A stretch of DNA of 39,078 bases from an uncultured Clostridia bacterium (GCA_934129745.1 CAKOWZ010000017.1:1-39078), one strand, 5' to 3'. Positions 1 to 8,180 are shown, counted from the stretch's first letter. The notes: generated from the sequence alone by a model not told the origin. Made by a program: numbers and translations.

Positions 1-483
1 AGCGTAACTGAGATTGGAGTTGGAACCTTTGAAGGATGTAGTGGATTAGAAGAAATAACAATACCAGAGAGCGTAACTCAAATTGAAAGTAGTGCCTTTA
101 GTGGATGTAGTGGATTAAAAGAAATAACAATACCAGAGAGCGTAACTGAGATTGGAGTTGGAACCTTTGAAGGATGTAGTGGATTAGAAGAAATAACAAT
201 ACCAGAGAGCGTAACCCAAATTGAAAGTAGTGCTTTTAGTGGATGTAGTGGATTAAAAGAAATAACAATACCAGAGAGCGTAACCAAAATTGAAATGAAT
301 GCCTTTGAAGGATGTAGTGGATTAGAAGAAATAACAATACCAGAGAGCGTAACCCAAATTGAAAGTAGAGCCTTTAGTGGATGTAGTGGATTAAAAGAAA
401 TAACAATACCAGAGAGCGTAACCCAAATTGAACATAATACCTTTAGCGGCTGTAGTGGCTTAAAAGAAATAATAATACCAGAA
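1..483 (+). repeat. Seven 69-bp tandem repeats encoding LRR units
   Basis: Seven consecutive 69-bp units (23 codons each) begin at 1, 70, 139, 208, 277, 346 and 415. Two unit types alternate in units 1-4 (one with EIGVGTFEG, one with QIESSAFSG), giving a 138-bp higher-order repeat, and the later units diverge. Units of the same type are nearly identical at the DNA level, including synonymous sites, which suggests recent expansion or gene conversion. Confidence 0.95.
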
Positions 484-3400
484 AGTATAACCAAGATTGG
501 ATTTAGTGCCTTTGAAGATGGTGTAATGGTCAAAATAAAAAATAATCCAGAGCCTATAAAAATTGGTTGGAATTACGATGTTTACATTAAAGAATATAAC
601 AATAATACTGTTATTGTGTATAATCGAAAAGAAATACAATTAATATCTAAAAACAAAGAAATGAGTAAAGCAGAAAAAGAAGAATATGATAAATTCGCCG
701 TTATTATAGACAATCCAAATTTCAAACAAAGTTCAAATTACAATACATCACATGCAATTAATTATGCAACAAAAATGATAAACATACTAGGAATTGAAGC
801 AACATATAACGTACTAAAAATCCCAGACAACATCTCAGAACAAGAACTTCAATCATATAATGAAGAAATATCAAAAGTATACAAACCCAGATATAAATTA
901 AAAGGAAATGCTCAAGTAGTATTATCTATATTTGAAAATATAGATACACTTATAGCCAAAAACAGCAACAATGTAAGAAATGATAGAAACAAATTTTATA
1001 CAAAATTTAATGGAATACTACAAGGTGGAGAAAAAATTAATTTAATAGAGTTATTGGAAAAATGTTCTCAAGAGATAGGAATAGAGCTAACTGAAGAAAA
1101 TGCAAAAAAAATAAAAAAAGAGATACAAACTGAACAATTAACAGTAAAATCAGAAGAAATTAAAGGTAAAATCAGACAAAAAATAGAAAATCCAGAATTA
1201 CATATAACACAACAAGGTGTATCAAGAACTCTTTTATATAACGTTATTAGAAGAAATATTTTAAATGATGGTACTATAGAAAATATATCTGAAATTCTTA
1301 ATAGAGAAATACATAAAAGAAAAGAAGATGGACAATATTTTTATGGTGAAAATATAAGAAATCAAAAAGAATTATATAATAAAGTTTTAAGTGATTTATA
1401 TACTGAAAATACAGAACTACTAAATACTGATACAGTGAAAGCTTTAAGAGATACTAAAGAAAAAATTGGAAATAGATGGATATTAAAGCTTAAAGAAAGT
1501 AAAAATAGTGTTAGAAACATTGAGAAAATGACAGAAGAAGAAAAAGAAAACTTTACTGAAACATTACAAAAAATAGGTATAGAACCAGAATATAGTAAAA
1601 AATATGAATTGAATTCTGAAATGTCTCAAGAAGAAATATTAACAATACTAACAAAATCAGGTTTTAGAGATATTTTAACATATGAAAAAGCAGAAATGAT
1701 ATTTGACAATATGACTGAACCATATTCAGAAAATTTTGCTAATTGGTTTATAGAACATCAAAAAGAAATTATAAGTAATCAAGAATTTTATAGTAAAATT
1801 TATATATTGCATAATGAATTTGAAAAATTACTTGAAGATCCAATGATTAAAGCTACATTTGATAATAAAAGATTAAGTGTTCAACATGCTTTTGATATAT
1901 ATAATCAAAAAGAAAAAGAAGTATCAAAAGGTAATGAAGAATTAGGAAGTATTGCTAGTAGGGTTGATATAACTCAAGATGAATTACATACAGCAGAAAA
2001 AATATTTAATATTGCAAAACAAAGAGAAGGAAGTTACATTCCACCAGCAAAATCTACGCAAAAAAGATATAAAGGAAGAATATTAAGACCAGATGATCCA
2101 ATGATTGTGTTAGCTGGTAATGCAACTAATTGTTGCCAAAAAGTAGGTGGAGTTGGAGGTGGGTCTATGATGCATGCTGCAACTGAAAATACAGGGACAA
2201 TATTTTTAGTAGAAGAAACAGATGAAAATGGAAATGTTATTAAACCTGTAGCTCAAAGTTGGGTGTGGAGAAATAATGATAGAGCATGTTTTGATAATAT
2301 AGAAATTCCTGTAGCAGAACAACAGAGGTTAAGCATGACAGACGGAGATATTGAAGCACAACAAGAAATTTTGCAAATATATAAAGAAACTGCTCAGAAT
2401 ATGATTAAAGTTGATGAAAAAGTGTTAAAAGAAATGTTAAGAACTGGAAAAATAACACAATCTCAATTTAATCAATTAGTTTTAAAAGAAGTTACTGTTG
2501 GAGTAGGTTATAATGATTTAGGAATACTTGAACATTCAGAGTTAGAAAAAGTAGAGGAGGCAGATATAATTTTTCCTAAAGAAGCTGATAAATCATATTA
2601 TGGTCAAACACCTTGGATTGATTCTGGTAGAAATTCTGTTGTAGGAAGGGGTGCACAATTATATTTAGCAAAAGGAGAGAAAATAGAAGAAAAAACTAAA
2701 GAAAATGAACAAGAACAAATTAATTATCAACAAGAAAAACAAGAACAGTTAGAAGATTTACCATTATTGTATAGTAAAGAAAGAGAAGTAAGAAGATTAA
2801 AATCCCATACAATAGATAAAGGAGTAGTCGAACAAATAAAAGGAATAGAAGAAACAGTATATAGAGATAAACAAAAAATGTTAGCAGGTTGTGAGTCTTT
2901 CGAAGATATTGCTAAAAAATATGAAATGGACCCTAGAAATATTCAAGTGCATATTAGCAGGGAAAAGGATTGGTATATAATTTATGAAGAAAGAGGTGAT
3001 GAAGTATATATTGCAGATTTAGCAATGGTAAATGGTATAAATTCTCAAAGAAATGATAATAGAAAAACAGATGTAATCCAATCAACTATGGAAATGACAG
3101 AAGATGTGTATTCAATAATGTTAGAGGCAGCTAAAAAAGGAAAACAAGTGAGATTTGAGGCAACTGAAGATACTTCTTATAAAAATATTAATCATATAAA
3201 AAAATTAGGGTTAATTAAGGTGTTGGAAGATAATGAAAGAGAATGGTCAAGTACATTGAATGTGGATGACGGCTATGAAGATGATTATTATGAAGATGAC
3301 TATTACGAAGATGATTATTATAATGATGAGTATGATGAAGAAGAGTATTATGATGATAAATATTATGATGATGAAAATACTTTGAATTATGTGAATAATG

Positions 3401-3603
3401 GTGCTAATGAAAGTGATGTAAATTATAATGATGTTTCAGAAGAAGATAAAAATAATGAAACTGTTAAAAACGAGACAATAATTATGCATGATATGTTAGT
3501 AAAGGTAGATGAAGTTAAATTACAAAAAGAATTGAATGGATTAAGAGAAAAAATGGCTAAAAGAACAGAAAAAAAATTATATACAGGGCATGGTGAAAGA
3601 TAA
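1..3603 (+). CDS. Large leucine-rich-repeat (BspA/LRR_5-like) protein, 5' end outside window
   Basis: The reading frame is open from base 1, so the true start lies upstream and 1,200 codons are visible. Codons 1-161 are seven 23-residue LRR_5/BspA-type repeats (pattern SVTxIxxxxFxGCSGLxEITIPE) followed by a degenerate eighth. A long Lys/Glu-rich helical region follows. Around codons 706-768 there is a compact conserved-looking domain with the motifs GNATNCC, AQSWVW and FDNIE, which I recall from uncharacterised proteins but cannot name. Codons about 1089-1123 are an acidic Asp/Glu/Tyr low-complexity run. No signal peptide can be judged because the N-terminus is missing. LRR_5 repeats usually mediate protein or surface binding; the C-terminal domain looks intracellular and possibly enzymatic, so localisation is open. 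The function is unknown; the repeat call is firm. Confidence 0.85.
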   Translation, partial: SVTEIGVGTFEGCSGLEEITIPESVTQIESSAFSGCSGLKEITIPESVTEIGVGTFEGCSGLEEITIPESVTQIESSAFSGCSGLKEITIPESVTKIEMNAFEGCSGLEEITIPESVTQIESRAFSGCSGLKEITIPESVTQIEHNTFSGCSGLKEIIIPESITKIGFSAFEDGVMVKIKNNPEPIKIGWNYDVYIKEYNNNTVIVYNRKEIQLISKNKEMSKAEKEEYDKFAVIIDNPNFKQSSNYNTSHAINYATKMINILGIEATYNVLKIPDNISEQELQSYNEEISKVYKPRYKLKGNAQVVLSIFENIDTLIAKNSNNVRNDRNKFYTKFNGILQGGEKINLIELLEKCSQEIGIELTEENAKKIKKEIQTEQLTVKSEEIKGKIRQKIENPELHITQQGVSRTLLYNVIRRNILNDGTIENISEILNREIHKRKEDGQYFYGENIRNQKELYNKVLSDLYTENTELLNTDTVKALRDTKEKIGNRWILKLKESKNSVRNIEKMTEEEKENFTETLQKIGIEPEYSKKYELNSEMSQEEILTILTKSGFRDILTYEKAEMIFDNMTEPYSENFANWFIEHQKEIISNQEFYSKIYILHNEFEKLLEDPMIKATFDNKRLSVQHAFDIYNQKEKEVSKGNEELGSIASRVDITQDELHTAEKIFNIAKQREGSYIPPAKSTQKRYKGRILRPDDPMIVLAGNATNCCQKVGGVGGGSMMHAATENTGTIFLVEETDENGNVIKPVAQSWVWRNNDRACFDNIEIPVAEQQRLSMTDGDIEAQQEILQIYKETAQNMIKVDEKVLKEMLRTGKITQSQFNQLVLKEVTVGVGYNDLGILEHSELEKVEEADIIFPKEADKSYYGQTPWIDSGRNSVVGRGAQLYLAKGEKIEEKTKENEQEQINYQQEKQEQLEDLPLLYSKEREVRRLKSHTIDKGVVEQIKGIEETVYRDKQKMLAGCESFEDIAKKYEMDPRNIQVHISREKDWYIIYEERGDEVYIADLAMVNGINSQRNDNRKTDVIQSTMEMTEDVYSIMLEAAKKGKQVRFEATEDTSYKNINHIKKLGLIKVLEDNEREWSSTLNVDDGYEDDYYEDDYYEDDYYNDEYDEEEYYDDKYYDDENTLNYVNNGANESDVNYNDVSEEDKNNETVKNETIIMHDMLVKVDEVKLQKELNGLREKMAKRTEKKLYTGHGER

Positions 3604-3701
3604 ATTTAAGAGGTTCAAAAATGTATGTATGTTAGTTATTGTATAGTAATTGTTACTTATAGACCAAGATTAAAAGATTTATAAAATAAACATTATTATT
3701 T

Positions 3702-3926
3702 GAATATCAAATGTTACCGCTTTCCTTTTATGAATATGTGGATATGAAAAAATTTTAAAATAAAGAAGTAAATAGTAATATATACTTGGAGTTTGAGGAA
3801 TATATAAGAAGTGGCAGATTTCCAAAATCATTGTATTATAATAAACTTGAAGAAAAAACAAAATATACTTTAAGTGTAGTAAATCAAACTTTTGAAAAGA
3901 TATAAAAATAAGTAATAGAATTAATT
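3702..3926 (+). pseudogene. Fragment of DUF4143 ATPase gene
   Basis: This stretch is a close copy of the middle of the intact ATPase gene at 6538-7782 (its bases around 6960-7180): it encodes MLPLSFYEYVDMKKF, an in-frame TAA, then NKEVNSNIYLEFEEYIRSG and so on, and ends in further stops. There is no start codon, P-loop or C-terminus. It lies just upstream of the first variable-protein gene, as the intact ATPase lies upstream of the second, which marks an old tandem duplication. Confidence 0.88.
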
Positions 3927-4091
3927 TAAACCCAATAAATATAAAATTTTTAATATTCCAGATTAGAAATGTTTGTTTTAATAACGCATGTGTTAAATTT
4001 TATATTGAATAGGATTATATAAAAATTATTAAACCAAATAGCAATTTATAGATAAAAATATAGTTACAGTTCAGAAAAAAATTCAATATAT

Positions 4092-4120
4092 TTGCAATTA
4101 ACATAAAACTGTGATATACT
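4092..4120 (+). promoter_or_regulatory. Promoter of first DGR target gene
   Basis: A TTGCAA -35 box (4092-4097) and a TATACT -10 box (4115-4120) are separated by 17 bp. The -10 is preceded by TG two bases upstream (TGATATACT), an extended -10. Transcription should start near 4127, inside or at the foot of the hairpin at 4123-4146. Confidence 0.75.
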
Positions 4121-4122
4121 CA

Positions 4123-4146
4123 AAGTGCATTCGAAAGAATGCACTT
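4123..4146 (+). promoter_or_regulatory. 5' leader hairpin with GAAA tetraloop
   Basis: This is a perfect 10-bp stem (AAGTGCATTC / GAATGCACTT) closed by a GAAA loop at the start of the transcript. A near copy sits at the same place before the second paralogue (8322-8345). It lacks a long U-tract and follows the promoter, so it looks like a 5' stabilising or regulatory structure rather than a terminator. Confidence 0.65.
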
Positions 4147-4193
4147 TATTCGTTCGGCAAAGAAATTAAATTTAATTTAAGGAGGAAACAATT

Positions 4194-5132
4194 ATGAGCA
4201 AAGCAACAGCTAAGAACGAAATTCAGGTGGCCCTTCAGGAGTACCTGGGAAACAGAAAGGCTGCGAAGGTAGCTGAAACAGTGTACGCTGTAATCCAGAA
4301 AGAAACAGAGCACACACACAACGGAAAGAAGTTCTTTATCAATGAAGATTCTAATGGAGCACTTGTGCTTACAATGGAGTCTATGGTAAAGGAACAGATG
4401 GAAAAAATCTTGACTCAGTATCTTGAAAAAGATGAGGTTCAGGAGTGTCTTCAGCAACTGATGGTAGGAGGCATTTCAACTGAAACAGCGTCGACTGTGG
4501 GGTTTGAAACCATTACGGTTGAAAGTTCTGACAGTCAGATTTACTTTGACATGTTGAAATATACTCCGGCTAGTGAAAATGAAAGGAAATTCTTGAAGCT
4601 TCTTAAGGAAGCAGTTGATGCTGGAGTAAAAACCTTTAAGGTTCCGGTGTGTGATCCGTCGATTGATGAAAATGGTTCTCTTCAGTTTGTTGCAGGTTGT
4701 AAGCCTGCGGTAGGTTATTCCTATAACGAACTGAAAGAACTTGCTAACAAGAATGGCGTACAGCTGGGGTCTAAAAACCAGTATGTACTCTTCTTAGCAA
4801 CAATTATTCATCGTTTAATTGAAGAAGAAGGTTGGGCTAAGAAAAGCGCTTTGCATGCTGTATGTACCGATTCAACAAAATTGGGACATTACTGGAATTC
4901 TGAAAAAGCCAGACACGATTTTGAGGTAACTGGTTCAAGAAAGATTGCAAGTAAATGTGATTTGGCTAATACCTGCAAGATTTTGAGAAACGACAAAAAG
5001 GCTGGTGGTTTCTGGGTTGCTAGTGGTCGCTGCTTTAACGTTGGTAACTGCTATCCGCTTGCCGGCCTTAACCTTAACGACTTCTGCTATGATGGTCGCA
5101 ACGACTGTAGTGTTGGTTGGTTTGTGCTTTAA
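4194..5132 (+). CDS. DGR target (variable) protein, copy 1
   Basis: The 312-residue protein has an ideal AAGGAGG site before ATG. I do not recognise the N-terminal 260 residues (MSKATAKNEIQ...). The C-terminus, from GGFW to GVGWFVL-type residues at the very end, resembles the C-type-lectin-fold variable domain of DGR target proteins. Aligned to the paralogue at 8393-9325, the last 42 codons differ almost entirely at first and second codon positions of NNY codons, which is the footprint of adenine mutagenesis of AAY codons. Base composition is clearly richer in G+C than neighbours and codon choice differs (CGC, CTG, GCC occur), which suggests transfer. A decayed avd gene follows at 5298. The displayed protein probably binds a variable ligand; no reverse transcriptase is in the window. 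Confidence 0.85.
   Translation: MSKATAKNEIQVALQEYLGNRKAAKVAETVYAVIQKETEHTHNGKKFFINEDSNGALVLTMESMVKEQMEKILTQYLEKDEVQECLQQLMVGGISTETASTVGFETITVESSDSQIYFDMLKYTPASENERKFLKLLKEAVDAGVKTFKVPVCDPSIDENGSLQFVAGCKPAVGYSYNELKELANKNGVQLGSKNQYVLFLATIIHRLIEEEGWAKKSALHAVCTDSTKLGHYWNSEKARHDFEVTGSRKIASKCDLANTCKILRNDKKAGGFWVASGRCFNVGNCYPLAGLNLNDFCYDGRNDCSVGWFVL
5004..5129 (+). other. DGR variable region (VR), copy 1
   Basis: The hypervariable C-terminal segment begins at the invariant GGTGGTTTCTGG and ends at the invariant GTTGGTTGGTTTGTGCTT before the stop. Compared with copy 2, 17 codons differ plus a one-codon indel, and 15 of the 17 keep the same third base (for example CGC/AAC, TTT/AAT, TGC/AAC, TGT/AAT). 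The invariant 3' end would serve as the initiation-of-mutagenic-homology site. Confidence 0.82.
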
Positions 5133-5164
5133 GTAGCACTGTCCACTGATACTGTACCTGAACG

Positions 5165-5193
5165 ATAGAGCTCTCTAATTTAGGGGGCTCTAT
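5165..5193 (+). terminator. Conserved palindromic hairpin after VR 1
   Basis: A 29-nt near-perfect palindrome starts ATAGAGCTC and ends GGGCTCTAT, with about 13 pairs including two G-U pairs, and sits 32 nt after the stop codon with TTTCG following. It is identical after copy 2 (9358-9386). It could be a weak terminator, but DGR targets also carry a hairpin or cruciform just downstream of the VR that is needed for retargeting; the strict conservation and position fit that role. Confidence 0.7.
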
Positions 5194-5297
5194 TTCGTTA
5201 TATAAAGTAAAAAATAAAAAAATATATTTTTATTTATAAAATAATAATATATAATTAAAATATATAAAAATTATAGAAAAAAGGAAAAAACAAAAAT

Positions 5298-5489
5298 GAA
5301 TTAGTAATTATACCTAAAATAGAGAAATATATAGAATACATGTTAACAATATTAATAAAATTGCCGAGAACTGAAAAATTTAGCATTGGAACAGAAATAA
5401 AAACAAGCATGTATGAAATGTTAAAATATATTCTTTTATAAAGTAAAGTTGAAAAAGGAAAATTAAAGATAGAAAATTATTATGATTAA
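5298..5489 (+). pseudogene. Truncated avd (DGR accessory protein) remnant 1
   Basis: The frame reads ELVIIPKIEKYIEYM, then TILIKLPRTEKFSIGTEI, then KTSMYEMLKYILL and a stop (TAA at 5439), continuing SKVEKGKLKIENY. This matches the N-terminal half of the four-helix-bundle Avd family (motif LPKxEKFxxGxxI...). The likely original ATG at 5296 is out of frame (ATG AAT TAG), and the C-terminal half is missing. It follows the variable protein gene in the usual DGR order target-avd-TR-RT, of which TR and RT are gone. The same out-of-frame start in remnant 2 means it broke before the duplication. Confidence 0.8.
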
Positions 5490-5635
5490 CAAAAGTAATT
5501 TTAATGTCAACAGAGCCAACGATGTAGTTATTTACAACTTTTGGCACAATTGACGATTGCTAGAATTATCAATCAGTTTCTATTATTAACTTAGCATAAA
5601 TTTTGGGATTTGCAAGAGTATTTTTATAAAATTAT

Positions 5636-5664
5636 TTGACTTATGATTAAAAACTGTGTATAAT
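5636..5664 (+). promoter_or_regulatory. Promoter of antisense RNA (candidate antitoxin)
   Basis: TTGACT (5636-5641) and TATAAT (5659-5664) are separated by 17 bp, nearly consensus, and no coding region follows on this strand. A short transcript would begin near 5671 and end at the hairpin at 5716-5753. Confidence 0.78.
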
Positions 5665-5670
5665 AAAGAT

Positions 5671-5757
5671 AGAAAATGAGAACCACAGATAATGTGGTTG
5701 CCACAGATTTTTTGTAACAACACATTCCACGGGTCAAAGCAGAATGTGTTGTTTTTT
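5671..5757 (+). ncRNA. Candidate antitoxin RNA of a type I toxin-antitoxin locus
   Basis: A short RNA of roughly 85-90 nt is predicted between a near-consensus promoter and a strong hairpin terminator (AACAACACATTC / GAATGTGTTGTT, 14-nt loop, then U-run). It runs convergently into the 34-codon membrane peptide gene at 5756-5860 and would be complementary to the end of that mRNA through the shared bidirectional terminator. Its 5' end also carries a small hairpin (ACCACAGATAATGTGGT). The arrangement resembles the Fst/par and TxpA/RatA types, though sequence identity to either is not evident. Confidence 0.6.
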
Positions 5758-5860
5758 ATTCCTTATTGTTTAATATCGTTGCGATAGTTACAAGTAAGGC
5801 TATGTTTATTACTATAGAAATATATAGTGCCAATAATATGTACGCTAAGAATTCTATCAT
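5756..5860 (-). CDS. Small hydrophobic peptide, candidate type I toxin
   Basis: A 34-residue peptide (MIEFLAYILLALYISIV..., ending NNKE) has a strong GGAGGTGG site six bases before ATG. It is a single membrane-spanning helix with a short charged tail, the form of Fst/TxpA-like toxins and of the peptides often annotated as holin-like toxins. The gene is convergent with a short promoter-driven RNA whose terminator overlaps the stop codon. It sits in an accessory region between duplicated segments, a usual place for such modules. Function is inferred from layout and hydrophobicity only. Confidence 0.6.
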   Translation of the reverse strand: MIEFLAYILLALYISIVINIALLVTIATILNNKE

Positions 5861-5945
5861 AAACACCACCTCCAATCCTAGAGCTATACTCTAATTGTGA
5901 AGTGGCAAACTCAACATCTGCTTATTCTCATTTCCTATAATATAT

Positions 5946-5974
5946 ACTATACAGTATAATTTAATTAAAAACAA
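5946..5974 (-). promoter_or_regulatory. Putative promoter of the small toxin-like gene
   Basis: On the minus strand TTGTTT (-35, plus 5969-5974) and TATAGT (-10, plus 5946-5951) are 17 bp apart. The predicted leader is about 80 nt and its start (GGAAATGAGAA..CAGAT..TTGCCAC) resembles the start of the opposing RNA at 5672-5706. Confidence 0.5.
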
Positions 5975-6050
5975 GCGAACATTGTATTTTTTTTAATTCT
6001 TTCCATTCAGCTAAGTAGTTAGTAAAAAATTCTACTTCATTTAAAACATA

Positions 6051-6150
6051 GCATGTTTTTTTTATTACTGCACATTATTTAAAGACACAACCTGAATTGG
6101 TTAAAAAAATGATTGATGATGGTCATATTGTTGGAAACCATACACCTAAT
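6051..6150 (+). pseudogene. Fragment of pdaA
   Basis: About 95 bases almost identical to pdaA positions around 10090-10182, encoding FITAHYLKTQPELVKKMIDD and GHIVGNH. Both ends of the gene are missing. It lies downstream of the first variable-protein copy as intact pdaA lies downstream of the second, so it supports a segmental tandem duplication followed by loss. Confidence 0.88.
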
Positions 6151-6225
6151 TACTTAATGTTCGGAGTTTGAATTTTATTGATTAAATAGAAAAAATGAGA
6201 GATATTCTATTATAGTAGTTAAAAG

Positions 6226-6278
6226 TTACTTTTATACTGCCAAATTTTAATTTTGTTGTATGGAAGTAAATTTTTTTT
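6226..6278 (+). terminator. Rho-independent terminator
   Basis: A 12-bp stem (TTACTTTTATAC / GTATGGAAGTAA, one G-U pair) is followed by A and eight T residues. It closes the debris downstream of the pdaA fragment. Confidence 0.6.
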
Positions 6279-6310
6279 GTTGAATTTTATAAAAAGCTTA
6301 TTTGATAATA

Positions 6311-6406
6311 GTATAGAATAAAGTATAGAATAAAGTATAGAATAAAGTATAGAATAAAGTATAGAATAAAGTATAGAATAAAGTATAGAATAAAATATAG
6401 AATAAA
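6311..6406 (+). repeat. 12-bp tandem repeat, eight units
   Basis: Seven perfect copies of GTATAGAATAAA and one copy with a single change (ATATAGAATAAA) lie in noncoding DNA upstream of the ATPase. The unit contains a TATAGAAT core. The array is a likely slippage-variable minisatellite. Confidence 0.95.
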
Positions 6407-6443
6407 ATAATGAACAATTATGAAAAAATTGAGATAAACAGCC

Positions 6444-6490
6444 TTTCCTGACCATTTTTTAACGTATAAGTATTAAAAATGGTCGGGAAA
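6444..6490. terminator. Bidirectional hairpin upstream of ATPase promoter
   Basis: A TTTCC/GGAAA outer stem encloses a perfect 10-bp GACCATTTTT / AAAAATGGTC stem with a 15-nt loop, immediately before the -35 box at 6492. It could stop transcription from either side or act as a regulatory site; the short distance to the promoter is notable. Confidence 0.5.
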
Positions 6491-6491
6491 C

Positions 6492-6520
6492 TTGACTTTT
6501 TCACAAAAATAGGATATATT
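6492..6520 (+). promoter_or_regulatory. Promoter of DUF4143 ATPase
   Basis: TTGACT (6492-6497) and TATATT (6515-6520) are 17 bp apart, with a very short leader before the GAGGTGA site at 6527 and ATG at 6538. Confidence 0.72.
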
Positions 6521-6537
6521 AAATTTGAGGTGATAGT

Positions 6538-7782
6538 ATGCCAAAAATATATAAAAGAGAAGAATATTTAAAGAAAATTCGTGGTTTTTACGATGATGAT
6601 ATGATAAAAGTAATTTCAGGAATAAGAAGATGCGGAAAATCATTCTTTTTAAAAACAATAATACAAGAATTAATTGAAAAAGGTGTTCATGAAAAAGATA
6701 TTATATATATACAATTAGATAAAAAGGGGTATAAACATATAAAAACACCTGAACAACTAGAAGAGATAATAGACGAACAAATAAAAGATAATGATTTTAA
6801 ATATTTATTTGTAGATGAAATACAAAACGTTAAAAATTTTGAACCATTAATTAATTCATATAGAGAAGAAGAGAATATGTCTATATTTATTACTGGTTCA
6901 AATTCATATTTGCTAAGTGGTGAGTTAATAACTAAATTAACAGGAAGATTTATTGAAATAGAAATGTTACCGCTTTCTTTTTATGAATATGTGGATATGA
7001 AAAAATTTCTAAATAAAGAAGTAAATAGTAATATATACTTGGAGTTTGAGGAATATATAAGAAGTGGTGGATTTCCAAAATCATTGTATTATGATAAAAT
7101 TGAAGAAAAAACAAAATATACTTCAAGTGTAATAAATCAAATATTTGAAAAAGATATAAAAACAAGCAATAGAATTAATGATAAAGATTTATTTGAACAA
7201 GTAGAGAAATTTGTTGTTAATAACTTTGGAAAAGTAATTTCTGTGCAAAGTATTTGTAATTATTTCAAAGGTGAGTTGAAAATAAATACAGATAGAAGAA
7301 CAATTAAAAGATATTTAGATATATTACAAAAAGCTAAAATACTTTATCCTTGTGAATTATTTGATATAAAATCAAAGGCAGTAATGAAAGGTGAAAAGAA
7401 ATATTATTTAGCAGATTTAAGTATATATTATGCACTTAACACAGATGCTAGAATAAATTATGGACCTGTATTAGAAAATGTTTTGCATAATTATCTATTG
7501 AGTAAAGATTATTCTTTAAGTGTTGGAAAAATAGGAAAATTTGAGTGTGATTTTATTGCTAGAAAAGGAATTGAAGATTATTTCTATATTCAAGTATCAA
7601 AAAATATAGATGATGAAAAAACAGAAGAAAGAGAATATAGACCGTTTTATAAAATTAAAGATATGTATCCAAGATTCTTATTTGTATTGGATATGGTGCT
7701 ACAAAAAAATGTTAACGGTGTAAGAAATGTAAACATTGTAGATTTTATATATAATAATTTAGATCTGTTTTCAGGACAATAA
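6538..7782 (+). CDS. AAA-type ATPase with DUF4143 domain
   Basis: The 414-residue protein has the usual length for this family. Walker A is GIRRCGKS at residues 28-35, Walker B is YLFVDEIQ at 89-96, and the sensor segment ITGSNSYLL follows at 118-126. The C-terminal half is DUF4143, with a conserved-looking nuclease-like strand pattern (GKFECDFIARKG then YFYIQVSKN). Members are widespread, often as mobile cargo in gut bacteria and archaea, and their function is not established. It is a single-gene transcription unit with its own promoter and a hairpin at 7800-7848. A decayed partial copy lies at 3702-3926. Confidence 0.9.
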   Translation: MPKIYKREEYLKKIRGFYDDDMIKVISGIRRCGKSFFLKTIIQELIEKGVHEKDIIYIQLDKKGYKHIKTPEQLEEIIDEQIKDNDFKYLFVDEIQNVKNFEPLINSYREEENMSIFITGSNSYLLSGELITKLTGRFIEIEMLPLSFYEYVDMKKFLNKEVNSNIYLEFEEYIRSGGFPKSLYYDKIEEKTKYTSSVINQIFEKDIKTSNRINDKDLFEQVEKFVVNNFGKVISVQSICNYFKGELKINTDRRTIKRYLDILQKAKILYPCELFDIKSKAVMKGEKKYYLADLSIYYALNTDARINYGPVLENVLHNYLLSKDYSLSVGKIGKFECDFIARKGIEDYFYIQVSKNIDDEKTEEREYRPFYKIKDMYPRFLFVLDMVLQKNVNGVRNVNIVDFIYNNLDLFSGQ

Positions 7783-7799
7783 ATATTTGTATGTTTGTA

Positions 7800-7848
7800 T
7801 TAAGGTAATTGCAGGAAAATTTATTAAACATTCCTTTCATTACCTTAA
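7800..7848 (+). terminator. Hairpin after ATPase gene
   Basis: A perfect 10-bp TTAAGGTAAT / ATTACCTTAA stem has an inner AGGAA/TTCCT pairing and is followed by AATTTTAT. The T-tract is weak. Confidence 0.55.
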
Positions 7849-7946
7849 AATTTTATGTAATAAATAATATTGATTTTTTTATAAATTGATGATATTGTAT
7901 GAACATCAAAAGCTATAAAATATAGCAATGAAAGAAGCAAGATGTT

Positions 7947-8180
7947 ATGAAAAAAGAAGAAATAACACTAAAAAATACAAAAGCAGAAATACTAGAAGCT
8001 CTAAATGAAGAATTAGAAAGAGAACAGAATATGGCAAAAATAAAATATGAGCCAGAAAAAGATTCATTGCAACAAAAATTAGACCAAGCATATATTCAAA
8101 TAAAAGATATGGCAACAAAAACAGTTGAAGCAACTGGGGGAGTTAAAATATTAGGAAATAATAATGATGCTAATAAATAA
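7947..8180 (+). CDS. Small coiled-coil protein, probably truncated
   Basis: The 77-residue product (MKKEEITLKNTKAEILEALN...) is highly charged and helical with heptad-like Leu/Ile spacing in residues 12-55. It looks like the N-terminus of a longer coiled-coil family followed by an unrelated tail, so it may be a remnant. There is no good Shine-Dalgarno sequence (AAGAAGCAAG only). It has no counterpart between the ATPase fragment and the first variable-protein gene. I do not recognise a function. Confidence 0.5.
   Translation: MKKEEITLKNTKAEILEALNEELEREQNMAKIKYEPEKDSLQQKLDQAYIQIKDMATKTVEATGGVKILGNNNDANK

Noticed and set aside
1..483. CRISPR-like array
   Set aside because: The 69-bp units are contiguous without unique spacers and encode an in-frame LRR protein.
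4123..4146. GAAA hairpin as a terminator of upstream transcription
   Set aside because: It lies downstream of a good promoter and has only three T residues after the stem.
4146..4457. Minus-strand ORFs antisense to the variable-protein genes (also 8345-8656 and 8675-9010)
   Set aside because: They mirror the GC-richer coding strand and lack ribosome sites.
5482..5553. Short ORF MINKSNFNVNRANDVVIYNF... after avd remnant 1 as a reverse transcriptase or template remnant
   Set aside because: It shows no RT motif and no similarity to the variable regions.
6219..6455. Minus-strand ORF of 78 codons over the 12-bp repeats
   Set aside because: It is a product of the 12-bp repeat (YSIL repeated) with no ribosome site.
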